Made by a program: the position numbers and the translations under genes. Below are positions 1 through 7,139 of a DNA stretch of 7,339 bases, in pieces. Origin of the DNA: a bacterium Ga0077546 (lineage in GTDB: Bacteria; Cyanobacteriota; Vampirovibrionia; Obscuribacterales; Obscuribacteraceae). The notes beneath the pieces were generated by a model that saw only the letters and a list, made by a program, of their open reading frames with translations, had not been told where the DNA came from and did not search any database. The DNA is taken from contig LNEX01000120.1 in assembly GCA_001464165.1 (NCBI GenBank), positions 1 through 7,339 on the forward strand. The letters run 5' to 3'. How positions within the stretch are numbered: the stretch's first letter is position 1; every line of letters begins with the position of its first letter.

Positions 1-135
1 TTTATCGCTTTTCTTCTTAACAACCAAGAAGCAATTGCGGACATGGTCGCTGAAGATAATCCTGGACCGCGCTTAGGGATTTCTAGAGACGATCTTGAGT
101 CTTATTTTGGCTTGATATCCCGTCTTCTTGGCTAA
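1..135 (+). CDS. 3' end of an unidentified protein (partial)
   Basis: Frame 1 is open from the first base to a TAA at 133-135, giving 44 residues that end in ...ESYFGLISRLLG. The start lies outside the window. The fragment is mixed charged and hydrophobic, probably helical, with no motif I recognise, so no function is assigned. It is on the same strand as the SLH gene that begins 128 bp downstream. The gap contains no clear terminator: a weak 7-bp hairpin at 137-161 has no T-run. Co-transcription therefore cannot be excluded, although a possible -10 element at 206-211 suggests the next gene has its own promoter. Confidence 0.5.
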   Translation, partial: FIAFLLNNQEAIADMVAEDNPGPRLGISRDDLESYFGLISRLLG

Positions 136-205
136 ATTTGCTCTAGGTGAAGGCGAGTAAACTGTTTGGACCATCTACCCGAAGACTTTATGGAACCTTT
201 TGCGC

Positions 206-211
206 TATAAC
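206..211 (+). promoter_or_regulatory. Candidate -10 element of the SLH protein gene
   Basis: TATAAC matches the sigma70-type -10 consensus at five of six positions and lies 52 bases before the ATG at 264. No convincing -35 hexamer is present 16-18 bases upstream, so this is a weak call based on one element only. Start of transcription would be near 218, giving a leader of about 45 nt. Confidence 0.25.
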
Positions 212-251
212 ATGGTCGCACAACAAAATTGTGTCAGCATCATGTCATTGC

Positions 252-259
252 AAAGGGGG
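252..259 (+). promoter_or_regulatory. Shine-Dalgarno site fixing the start at 264
   Basis: A purine run AAAGGGGG lies four bases before the ATG at 264. The following codons encode a typical signal peptide, which supports this start. Confidence 0.6.
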
Positions 260-263
260 TTGA

Positions 264-2708
264 ATGCGTTCTATAGTGTCTTTGGCTGGTTCGGTAGCTC
301 TGTTAACGGTTATCACCTCGCTTGCCTGTGGTGTTACAAATTTGCCTCCAGCCCAAGCGCAGTTTGGTGGCCGTGACCTCGGTCAAATTCCATCATTATT
401 AGATGTCGAAAAAAGACGTAGCGATTTAGACAGAAAGCTGGCTGAGGCGCTGGCTGCGGGTAGTCTTACTTCAACTGAAGCAGAGCCATTTAAACAAGAG
501 CTGCTGCGTCTCAAAAATTTGGAGGAAGGTTACAGAAGTACTGGCAAGTTTTCTTTCTTTCAAAAAGCACGCTTGACACTTGAACTTGATGTTCTCTCTA
601 GCAATATTGAGAAGAGCTTGCACGAACGCTCCGCCGTCGGGCTTACTGACATTAGTGGTAAGAAACTTGATATCACAATGCGCCTAAATGAGGCCTTAAC
701 GTCTGGTCGTTTGACTGCCCAAGAGACTCAGGGCTTTAAGAGCCGACTGGCTAACATTAGTGCTAAGGAAAGTTCGTATCAGTCCGTAAACCCGCCAGGT
801 CAGCAATTAACTAGTACGCAAACCCTTGAGTTGGCTCTTGACTTGGACCGCTTATCGAGCTCTCTCGAATCGCAACTCAAAGCCCGGACTGGCGAAGATT
901 TCAAATTCGCCGATAGGACTAGAGAACTTTCAGTCCGTATCGGCGACCTATTAGTAGCAGGTCGAATATCAGCTGCTGATGCGGACGGCTATCGCCAAGA
1001 GTTAAACCGAATTGGCAGTCGCCAAGTATCGATGACAGCTTCTGGACGTGTTCTCACAACTGAAGATCAGCTTTCTCTAGCGTTAGATTTAGAAAGATTA
1101 AACAGCAAATTGGAGCGATTCACTGCTACCAGTGGCGGTATTAATAGTGGTGGTAATGCGTTGCCTGGAATCAATGACATGCAGCGCTCGCTGTCTGAAA
1201 AAATTGTAGCTGGTCAGAGTTCTGGTCAACTTGACGCTCAAGAGCTTTCAGTGTTGAAGCAAGAGTTTGATCGAATTGCCACTGTTGAAGCCAGCTATAG
1301 GGCCGATGGTGCTTTGACCGATAGCGAGACCCTTTCTCTGGCCGCTGAGCTCGAGAAGCTGAATAAAAGAATAGATCGCAGCCTAACCCAGGCACCGAAT
1401 AATACTCTTGCTTCGAGGCAGGCACGGCTTCAAAATAAGCTTGAGCAAGCGAGGGCCAACCAGAGAATTAGTGAGGCTGAATATCAAGATTTGAGAACTG
1501 AGCTGGAGCGAGTTGCGGCGCGCGAGAGGCTTTATAAGGCGGACGGTCAGCTCAGTGATAGTGAAACTTTGGCATTGGCCAATGATCTAGAGCAAACTAG
1601 CGCTAGATTGCAGCGATCGATCTCTGCCCTTCCCGATTTGAATTCTAAGAAGAGTAGCTTATCCAAGCAAATCGAGGATGCCTTAGCCTCGGGGCGCCTT
1701 ACTGCAAATCAGGCTGACGATTTTCGACGTGACCTGGCTCGTGCTAATCGCCTTGGGGCAGCGATGGGCGGTGGCGATAGACAGTATAGTGAGCAGCAAG
1801 TGTCGGCAATTGTGAGAGAGTATGATGACGTCTCTAGCCGATTAGAAAAGTCTCTGGCACCTTTGCCGGATATTGCTGGCAAGCAGCTTGCTATAACAAC
1901 TAAGCTCAACGGGGCTGAGGCTTCTGGCACTCTAAGCTCAAATCAGCTCAGCGACCTGAATAAAGAGTACTCTCGGATTAGGTCTGTTGAGAGTTCCTTT
2001 AGAAATTCGGAGGGTGGCTTGAGCGATTGGGAGGCGATGAAAATCAATCGCGATCTAGATGCTCTTGATTCTGATTTGTCGCGACTAATATCTAATGCGC
2101 CCCCTTCTTCACCTGTATCTTCGTCGAGTGTGCCATTCGATACCAAGGGACATTGGGCTGAATCATATGTCGGTGAGTTGACTCAACGCGGTATTATTGG
2201 TGGATTTCCTGATGGTTCCTTCAAGCCTGATGATGGAATCACTCGCGCGCAGTTTGCCGCAATTGCGGTTAAAGCATTGAACCTTCCAAGCGCATCTGGT
2301 CCAGCTAATTTTGCTGATGTTTCTGCATCCTATTGGGCGAATAAAGCCATTGCTTCCGTTAGTCAAGCTGGCTTGGTTACTGGGTTCCCCGATGGAAGTT
2401 TTAAGCCGGAAGACAAAATTACAAGAGCCCAAGCACTGGTAATCTTAGCAAAAGCCTTGCCGGCTCAAGGTGCCGCTGATACTTCAATTCTTAATTCGTA
2501 CGGAGATGGTTCTTCTGTTCCAGCTTGGGCCGCACCATCAGTGGCTAAAGCAGCTAAAGCTCGAATTCTAGTTAGTTATCCAGACCCAAGTCAAATCAAA
2601 CCAAACGTAAATGCAACAAGAGCAGACGTGGCTGCCTTGACATATCAAACCCTCAATAGTTTGGGCAAGAACTTACCCCAAATTAGGGTCGGGATTGAAC
2701 CTCAGTAA
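264..2708 (+). CDS. Exported SLH-domain protein with seven helical repeats
   Basis: 814 residues. Residues 1-32 form a Sec signal peptide with a hydrophobic core and a probable cleavage after AQA at 30-32. A Cys at 22 follows S-L-A, a poor lipobox, so lipidation is unlikely. Residues about 44-612 are seven divergent repeats of about 78 residues (starts near 44, 127, 213, 300, 380, 458, 536). They are rich in Leu, Ser, Glu, Arg and Gln, and look helical or coiled coil. Each repeat has two turns of the pattern G-x-[LI]-[ST]-x-x-[EDQ], for example at 148-154, 349-355 and 428-434. After a Ser/Pro linker (613-622) come SLH domains at about 624-675, 682-733 and a weaker one at 743-800. The first two carry GFPDGSFKP and ITRAQ motifs. 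SLH domains bind peptidoglycan-linked polymers, so the protein is probably anchored to the wall or envelope by its C-terminus, with the repeats acting as spacer or interaction surface. That role is inference; the repeat family is not one I recognise. It is monocistronic to the right, ending at a strong terminator. Confidence 0.9.
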   Translation: MRSIVSLAGSVALLTVITSLACGVTNLPPAQAQFGGRDLGQIPSLLDVEKRRSDLDRKLAEALAAGSLTSTEAEPFKQELLRLKNLEEGYRSTGKFSFFQKARLTLELDVLSSNIEKSLHERSAVGLTDISGKKLDITMRLNEALTSGRLTAQETQGFKSRLANISAKESSYQSVNPPGQQLTSTQTLELALDLDRLSSSLESQLKARTGEDFKFADRTRELSVRIGDLLVAGRISAADADGYRQELNRIGSRQVSMTASGRVLTTEDQLSLALDLERLNSKLERFTATSGGINSGGNALPGINDMQRSLSEKIVAGQSSGQLDAQELSVLKQEFDRIATVEASYRADGALTDSETLSLAAELEKLNKRIDRSLTQAPNNTLASRQARLQNKLEQARANQRISEAEYQDLRTELERVAARERLYKADGQLSDSETLALANDLEQTSARLQRSISALPDLNSKKSSLSKQIEDALASGRLTANQADDFRRDLARANRLGAAMGGGDRQYSEQQVSAIVREYDDVSSRLEKSLAPLPDIAGKQLAITTKLNGAEASGTLSSNQLSDLNKEYSRIRSVESSFRNSEGGLSDWEAMKINRDLDALDSDLSRLISNAPPSSPVSSSSVPFDTKGHWAESYVGELTQRGIIGGFPDGSFKPDDGITRAQFAAIAVKALNLPSASGPANFADVSASYWANKAIASVSQAGLVTGFPDGSFKPEDKITRAQALVILAKALPAQGAADTSILNSYGDGSSVPAWAAPSVAKAAKARILVSYPDPSQIKPNVNATRADVAALTYQTLNSLGKNLPQIRVGIEPQ

Positions 2709-2767
2709 GTGTCAGCATATTATTGCTAGGCTTTGCTTTTCGGGAAAATTTAGTTCTCGTTCTAGCT

Positions 2768-2815
2768 CCGAAATAGAAACTACATCGATATCGATGCAGT
2801 TTCTATTTCGGTTTT
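2768..2815 (+). terminator. Strong hairpin terminator after the SLH gene
   Basis: A perfect 14-bp stem (CCGAAATAGAAACT at 2768-2781 with its complement at 2798-2811) is followed by TTTT at 2812-2815. The interior (2783-2796) is itself a perfect 14-nt palindrome, CATCGATATCGATG. The whole 44 nt therefore folds with one A/C mismatch (2782/2797) and only the minimal turn as loop. It lies 60 bp after the SLH stop codon and before the next + strand gene, as expected for an intrinsic terminator. The T-run is short. Confidence 0.8.
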
Positions 2816-2850
2816 AAGTAGCCGACAAATCTGCGAGCTTGCATTGTCCA

Positions 2851-2881
2851 TTGAACTTTTTCGCTCGAGCTTTCGTATATA
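2851..2881 (+). promoter_or_regulatory. Candidate promoter of the transposase-like gene
   Basis: TTGAAC (2851-2856) and TATATA (2876-2881) resemble -35 and -10 hexamers but have a long 19-bp spacer. Transcription would begin near 2888, just before the Shine-Dalgarno site of the ATG at 2905. This placement argues against the longer reading that begins at the TTG at 2839. Confidence 0.35.
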
Positions 2882-2890
2882 AAGAAGCAG

Positions 2891-2895
2891 AGAGG
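2891..2895 (+). promoter_or_regulatory. Shine-Dalgarno site favouring the ATG at 2905
   Basis: AGAGG lies nine bases before the ATG at 2905. The upstream in-frame TTG at 2839 has no comparable purine tract and sits close to the preceding terminator. Confidence 0.5.
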
Positions 2896-2904
2896 CAAAA
2901 AGAC

Positions 2905-3954
2905 ATGGGACTGAAACACAATTTAGTTAGTGCCGCAAATGAGCAGGTGATATCTAGCTGTTTACCCGCATTCTACTCATTGGTGCCTGACGAAGAAACA
3001 GCACTAGACTTGATTTTGCAGGTACAGATTCAGCAGAGGCGACTTTGCTGTAAGTGTGGCTATGTTTTTGAGAGTGCTACGCGGGCGATGTATGAGCGAA
3101 GCGTAAAATGCAAAGTTTGCCGACGGTAAATTTACTTTACTGTGGGTACTCTATACGAAGGTGCAACTAATGTTCGCGCACGCTTGGGAGCCGTGTGGTT
3201 GATGGAGCATGGAGCTGTAGTCACCTCTACCAAGCTCAATCAACTTTTTGGCATTGCCACATCAACTGGGCTAAGCATAATAAATACGATAGGTGCGTTC
3301 ATCGAGGCAATGCGCGGAAGTAGCTTTGAGGAGGCTTCAGAGCGAGTTAATTGTCCAATTTTTGGAGAGATTATGATTAAGCGTAGTCGCATTACTGGTG
3401 CTTATGAGCGTGCTTCTGCTGTACCGGAGGAGGTTGCAGACTCTGATGTGGACGCAGGCACTAATGCAGATTCTGGTCAATTCAACCAATCAGCTAGTTC
3501 GTCCAACGATCTTGGGGACTTGGACCGAGCAGTTCTTGCGCTAATCTCGGCGACTCCGATTTCTGTAGACTCCATATGCCAAAAGGTTGATCAACCAGCT
3601 GGTGCTGTTGGCGCGGCATTGACGATGTTAGAGATTCTCGGGCACATTTCTTCAACGCCAGGTAATTCTTTTGTGCGGCCAACCTCTCAGAAAAGAGAGA
3701 GTTGCAGCTTTGAGTCAGCAAAGCTGCTGGAGTTTATTGAGGCAGCTGTGCGAAACATCAAAGCGATTAGGCAGGGAGTAAGTCGTAAATATCTTCAACT
3801 ATACCTGGGATCATTCTGGTGCTTCTTCGATCATGAGTTTTGGCAGGAGGGTGCGCTTCTGCTGGTTTCTCTTGACTCATCGCTTTCGCCGGATAGAAAT
3901 CTTTTTGATTACGAGTCACCTCTTATGGTGTCAGTGGTTAATAGTCGCTGGTGA
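2905..3954 (+). pseudogene. ISXO2/IS1595-like transposase derivative with DprA-type winged helix, split by TAA
   Basis: The frame from ATG 2905 runs to TGA 3952-3954, 349 codons, interrupted only by a TAA at codon 75 (3127-3129). Residues below count through that stop. Residues 28-74 resemble the transposase zinc ribbon, with CxxC pairs at 48/51 and 69/72. The text after the stop (VGTLYEGA, then ...LGAVWLMEHGAVVTSTKLNQLF) continues the family pattern of a GT[IL]F-like strand followed by a helix-turn-helix (about 108-131). The two halves are therefore one ancestral gene. A KRSR segment is at 159-162 and a Ser/Asp/Asn linker at 171-201. Residues 203-260 resemble the DprA C-terminal winged helix (AVLALISATPISVDSICQKV..., PGNSFVRP). 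The tail holds GVSRKYLQLYL at 291-301, like the C-terminus of ISXO2 transposases. The region that should carry the first two catalytic Asp residues is not recognisable. The second half has only a GTG at 3142 with no Shine-Dalgarno site, so separate translation looks unlikely. Alternatives are a sequencing error, stop readthrough, or a 74-residue zinc-ribbon protein. Confidence 0.65.
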
Positions 3955-3955
3955 T

Positions 3956-4000
3956 TTGTAGCTGGTATTTTGTAGTTGGTAATTCGTAGTTGGTAATTCG
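3956..4000. repeat. 14-bp tandem repeat (two heptads), 3.2 copies
   Basis: Three adjacent 14-bp units are seen: TTGTAGCTGGTATT, TTGTAGTTGGTAAT and TCGTAGTTGGTAAT, then TCG. The second and third units differ at one base. Each unit is two heptads on a GTA-[GAT]-[TC]-T pattern. A more diverged unit (10 of 14 matches) may extend back over the stop codon of the preceding gene at 3942-3955. The array fills half of the 94-bp gap between two convergent genes. Heptad short tandem repeats are well known in cyanobacterial genomes; membership in that class is inference. Confidence 0.75.
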
Positions 4001-4048
4001 CACAACGGTATCGAGCATGGAGAATCTTATGCCTTTGGCGTCAGTGTT

Positions 4049-4420
4049 CTATGAATTTGGTAACAGTACGGTTTCGAAATCTAGCTGGTAGGCGTGGTTT
4101 TTTACCACATTTAAGAGTTTGTCGACTAATTCTTGGTGGTTTTCTATCTCAGGGCTTACATAAAGTCGTTTGATAAACAGAGTGTCACGCGCAGCTTCTG
4201 TAGTCGCATTTAAGCTCAGTGTCTCTGTGTTTACTTTTGTTCCGGGTTCGATTCTAGCACCACAAAATCCATGGATGACTCCATCGTCTTCGGCTACTAG
4301 ATTGCGCAAATCATTGTCTTTGCCATCGAGATCAAGCTCACTGCCTTTAGATTGGTAGATCGACTGCATTAGCTTGCGGAATTCTTTGTCATCTTGGCGG
4401 CTGTAAAGGCGAATTTGCAT
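4049..4420 (-). CDS. Small GNAT-like protein lacking the acetyl-CoA loop
   Basis: 123 residues, ATG at 4420 and TAG at 4049-4051. The order of elements fits the N-acetyltransferase (GNAT) fold: strand IRLYSR (3-8), an amphipathic helix with FRKLMQSIY (14-22), strands LRNLVAEDDGVIHGFCGARIE (38-58), then IKRLYVSPE (83-91) and a helix ELVDKLLNVVKNHA (97-110). LYVSPE is the usual text just before the Q/RxxGxG/A pyrophosphate loop. Here the loop region reads EIENHQE, with no Gly and no Arg/Gln-x-x-Gly. It may therefore not bind acetyl-CoA canonically, and no substrate can be proposed. A weak GAAGTGAG stretch precedes the start by about 8 bases. The gene lies downstream of hppA on the same strand but is separated from it by a terminator. 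Family assignment is moderate; a solitary hypothetical protein is the alternative. Confidence 0.6.
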   Translation of the reverse strand: MQIRLYSRQDDKEFRKLMQSIYQSKGSELDLDGKDNDLRNLVAEDDGVIHGFCGARIEPGTKVNTETLSLNATTEAARDTLFIKRLYVSPEIENHQELVDKLLNVVKNHAYQLDFETVLLPNS

Positions 4421-4505
4421 GATTTGGTCTCACTTCGGTTCGGCAGTGTAAGCTTGATGGCTGTTTGCTTTCTGTAATTTACTTCTATGGGCTTCTATAA
4501 AATAG

Positions 4506-4546
4506 AAAAACGACCGATGACCTTTGGGGGCACCGGCCGTTTTTTT
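4506..4546 (-). terminator. Intrinsic terminator of hppA
   Basis: On the - strand ACGGCCGGTG (4540-4531) pairs with CATCGGTCGT (4519-4510) through ten pairs, two of them G-U. The 11-nt loop is C-rich, and five T follow (4510-4506). It lies about 30 bp after the hppA stop. In a + strand transcript the same two positions become A-C mismatches, so the hairpin is better suited to ending hppA than to ending anything on the + strand, despite the T-run on that side. Confidence 0.8.
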
Positions 4547-4576
4547 ATCTACCAGATTCTGCTGATCTTCTAATTC

Positions 4577-6661
4577 TTATTGAACAAGGAGGCCAACGAG
4601 AAGTAGAGCTACGATGTTCAAGATTTTGATCATCGGATTGATAGCCGGACCTGCTGTATCTTTGTAGGGGTCGCCAACAGTATCGCCGGTTACAGCAGCT
4701 TTGTGAGCGTCTGAACCTTTGCCACCATGATTGCCTTCTTCGATGTACTTCTTCGCGTTGTCCCATGCGCCACCACCGGAGGTCATGGACACTGCCACGA
4801 ACAAGCCAGTGACGATTGAACCAACTAAGATACCGCCAAGAATCTTGGCTGCTGCGTATTGTCCAGGAAGGGCAGCATTCAAATAGAAGGCGCCGATCAA
4901 GGCAATCACAACTGGAGTTAGAACGGGCAGAAGAGCTGGGACAATCATTTTTTGAATGGCCGCACCAGTCACGATACTTACGCATTTTGCATAATCTGGC
5001 TTAGCTGTTCCTTCCATGATGCCTGGAATTTCGCGGAACTGTCGTCTAACTTCTTCGACTACCAAGCCACCGGCAGCTCCAACTGCTTCCATGGCCAGAG
5101 CGGCGAAGAGGAATGGAATCAAACCACCTATGAATAACCCAGCCAGAACATATGGGCTAGACAAGTCAAAGGTAATTGCAGTGCCGCCTTTTTCTAAGAT
5201 CTTCACGTTCAATTCTTGAGTGTATGAGCTGAACAACACGATGGCAGCCAAGCCGGCGGAGCCAATGGCGTAGCCTTTTGTCACTGCTTTGGTGGTGTTA
5301 CCGACCGCGTCTAGTGGGTCTGTTACTTCGCGGACTTCTTTTGGCATTTCTGCCATTTCGGCAATACCACCTGCGTTATCGGTGATAGGACCGTAAGAGT
5401 CGATGGCTACGATAATTCCTGCCATAGATAGCATTGCCATTGCAGCTAGTGCAACACCGTAGACCCCGGCGAGGGCAAAAGCAACGAGGATCCCAACAAC
5501 GATTGAAAGTACCGGCCAGGCTGTAGCTTTCATTGATACAGCTAAGCCCGCAATGATGTTGGTGGCGTGACCGGTCTCTGATGCTTTGGCAATGTACTTA
5601 ACAGGACCATATGAAGTTGATGTGTAGTATTCGGTAATGTAAACGAGCAAACCGGTTACGACTAAACCAACCATTGAAGCGAGGAAGAAGTTTATTGCAG
5701 GAATTGGAGTGCCAGCAATTGAGAGGCCTTGCATCATCTTGTCTGTGACGAAGTAGAAAGCTACTCCAGCTAAACCACCAGCCACGATCAGACCCTTGTA
5801 TAGAGCACCCATGATATTGGTGCTCTTACCCAGCTTGACGCACATACAGCCAAGGATTGATGTGACGATTGAGACTGCTCCCAAAACAAGAGGATATTCG
5901 ATTACATAAGGAGCGGTTCCAGCAATGATTTGCTCTTTGAAAAGCTCGTGAGCGAGTAACATGGTGGCCACTGCTGTGACTGCATAAGTCTCAAACAAGT
6001 CGGCTGCCATTCCAGCACAGTCACCAACGTTGTCACCAACGTTATCGGCAATAACTGCTGGGTTTCTTGGGTCGTCTTCTGGAATACCTGCTTCGACTTT
6101 ACCGACAAGGTCAGCACCTACGTCAGCAGCTTTGGTGTAGATACCACCGCCAAGTCGGGCGAATACTGAGATCAGAGAAGCTCCGAATCCCAAACCTACA
6201 AGAGCGTTTACGTCGTGAGTTGCACCATAAAAGAGTGAGACACCGAGTAGACCTAGGCCAACTACGAGCAGGCCGGTAACCGAACCACCCTTAAAGGCGA
6301 CGGCTAGCGCTGTCTCTAAGCCATTTCTAGCAGCTTCAGCAGTGCGAACGTTGGCGCGTACCGATACGTACATGCCGACAAATCCTGAGATGGATGACAG
6401 CACCGCTCCGACTAAGAAGCCTGCAGCCGATGGCCAACCCAAACCGAATCCAATCACGAAGAAAAGAATAGCTCCAACGCCAGCGATGGCGGTGTACTGT
6501 TTGTTCATGTAGGCTCCAGCGCCTTCCTGAATGGCGGCTGCAATTGCTTGCATACGCTCATTTCCAGGGCTCATATCGAGCACGCTTTTACCAGCCCAAG
6601 CACCATAAAGAACTGCAAGTAGGCCGCATCCGACGGCAACTTGTAGAGGCAGATCACCCAT
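4577..6661 (-). CDS. hppA: Membrane-bound proton-pumping pyrophosphatase, K+-independent type
   Basis: 694 residues, full length for the family, with about 16 hydrophobic segments predicted by eye. The enzyme hydrolyses cytoplasmic PPi and uses the energy to export H+ across the inner membrane. The catalytic signatures are all present: [11 protein letters not shown] at 180-190, the acidic block with EDDPRNP (195-201) and DNVGDNVGD (206-214), [16 protein letters not shown] at 421-436, and [14 protein letters not shown] at 659-672. These Asp and Glu residues bind Mg-PPi. The loop GNTTKAVTK (454-462) has Lys at 458 and Thr at 461. In this family Lys here marks K+-independent H+ pumps, while K+-dependent and Na+-pumping members have Ala and Gly. 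The ATG at 6661 has a strong AGGGAG Shine-Dalgarno site six bases upstream. It stands alone, bounded by its own terminator and a long divergent upstream region. By removing PPi from biosynthesis it could conserve energy at low ATP; use with polyphosphate metabolism is speculation. Confidence 0.97.
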   Translation of the reverse strand: MGDLPLQVAVGCGLLAVLYGAWAGKSVLDMSPGNERMQAIAAAIQEGAGAYMNKQYTAIAGVGAILFFVIGFGLGWPSAAGFLVGAVLSSISGFVGMYVSVRANVRTAEAARNGLETALAVAFKGGSVTGLLVVGLGLLGVSLFYGATHDVNALVGLGFGASLISVFARLGGGIYTKAADVGADLVGKVEAGIPEDDPRNPAVIADNVGDNVGDCAGMAADLFETYAVTAVATMLLAHELFKEQIIAGTAPYVIEYPLVLGAVSIVTSILGCMCVKLGKSTNIMGALYKGLIVAGGLAGVAFYFVTDKMMQGLSIAGTPIPAINFFLASMVGLVVTGLLVYITEYYTSTSYGPVKYIAKASETGHATNIIAGLAVSMKATAWPVLSIVVGILVAFALAGVYGVALAAMAMLSMAGIIVAIDSYGPITDNAGGIAEMAEMPKEVREVTDPLDAVGNTTKAVTKGYAIGSAGLAAIVLFSSYTQELNVKILEKGGTAITFDLSSPYVLAGLFIGGLIPFLFAALAMEAVGAAGGLVVEEVRRQFREIPGIMEGTAKPDYAKCVSIVTGAAIQKMIVPALLPVLTPVVIALIGAFYLNAALPGQYAAAKILGGILVGSIVTGLFVAVSMTSGGGAWDNAKKYIEEGNHGGKGSDAHKAAVTGDTVGDPYKDTAGPAINPMIKILNIVALLLVGLLVQ

Positions 6662-6667
6662 TTTTTA

Positions 6668-6673
6668 CTCCCT
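6668..6673 (-). promoter_or_regulatory. Shine-Dalgarno site of hppA
   Basis: AGGGAG on the - strand is six bases upstream of the ATG at 6661. The protein then begins directly at the first membrane helix, as is usual for this family. Confidence 0.75.
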
Positions 6674-6717
6674 AGTTACGCTGTTTGAATGTCAGTCAGA
6701 ATTGGAAAATCTCAATG

Positions 6718-6764
6718 GTTTACCAGTGGTGATTCACCAGATGTTTTACCAGAAGTGATTTGCC
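6718..6764. repeat. Imperfect 21-bp direct repeat upstream of hppA
   Basis: The copies at 6718-6738 and 6744-6764 agree at 16 of 21 positions, with TTTACCAG and GTGATT shared, and are offset by 26 bp. The first copy overlaps a perfect 13-nt interrupted palindrome, TGGTGATTCACCA (6727-6739). The position, 57-103 bp from the hppA start, suits a pair of regulator sites. No regulator is identified. Confidence 0.45.
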
Positions 6765-6768
6765 TGCT

Positions 6769-6837
6769 ATGACTTGTCATTCCAATTTCCTGCTACGAAA
6801 TGAAAGTTCATTCGCAATCGCGCACCCATCTCGATTG
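6769..6837. repeat. Cluster of three short inverted repeats
   Basis: Three perfect short dyads lie in 69 bp: ATGACTTGTCAT (6769-6780), AATGAAAGTTCATT (6799-6812), and CAATCG/CGATTG (6815-6820 with 6832-6837). The first two have 2-nt spacers and look like dimeric protein-binding sites rather than RNA hairpins. They match no operator I can name. Confidence 0.4.
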
Positions 6838-7020
6838 ATGAAGATGCGATAGATTTGTCGGAAATAATCGCCTGGGGCAGAAATATTCCCGTTCTCCACG
6901 ACTGCTTAGAGTAGCAGGAAGGGGATAGTCCTACCCCAAATACTATTTAATTTACTGAACAATTACCTCGGTTGCCAAATAGATATAGATGGCTGCAAAT
7001 AGGTCAGATGGGTCTCTGTG

Positions 7021-7049
7021 TTAGAATTTTCAGAATATCTCTTTATAAC
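7021..7049 (+). promoter_or_regulatory. Candidate promoter of the 3' exported-protein gene
   Basis: TATAAC at 7044-7049 matches the -10 consensus at five of six positions. TTAGAA at 7021-7026 is a poor -35 (three of six) at an ideal 17-bp spacing. Other TATAGA-like hexamers at 7082 and 7092 compete, so this is tentative. Confidence 0.25.
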
Positions 7050-7134
7050 TGGTGAATCTCTCAAGATCTTGCTCCAAGGCTTATAGAGCCCTATAGACTG
7101 AAATATTGGCCAGTGGGAAAAAGCCCGAGAAATC

Positions 7135-7139
7135 AAGGA
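7135..7139 (+). promoter_or_regulatory. Shine-Dalgarno site for the ATG at 7144
   Basis: AAGGA lies four bases upstream of the ATG at 7144. Together with the signal peptide that follows, it supports a real gene start even though the gene is cut off by the window end. Confidence 0.6.

Noticed and set aside
137..161. Hairpin after the first partial gene (TTTGCTC/GAGTAAA) as a terminator
   Set aside because: It has only seven pairs, one of them a G-U wobble, and no following T-run.
2839..2904. Longer N-terminus of the transposase-like gene from a TTG at 2839
   Set aside because: There is no Shine-Dalgarno site, a candidate promoter lies inside it, and the ATG at 2905 has an AGAGG site and starts closer to the family's usual beginning.
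3142..3954. Independent 270-residue gene starting at GTG 3142
   Set aside because: The start sits in the middle of a conserved transposase segment, in phase with the upstream half, with no ribosome binding site.
2816..4048. Complete insertion sequence around the transposase-like gene
   Set aside because: I could find no matching terminal inverted repeats or target-site duplication on the two sides.
4545..4985. 146-residue - strand reading overlapping hppA
   Set aside because: It is an out-of-frame shadow of hppA, rich in Ser, Arg, Trp and Cys with no domain pattern.
6787..6920. 10-bp inverted repeat TTCCTGCTAC (6787-6796) with GTAGCAGGAA (6911-6920)
   Set aside because: The arms are 114 bp apart and do not extend beyond ten bases, so a match this short in this length of sequence can occur by chance.
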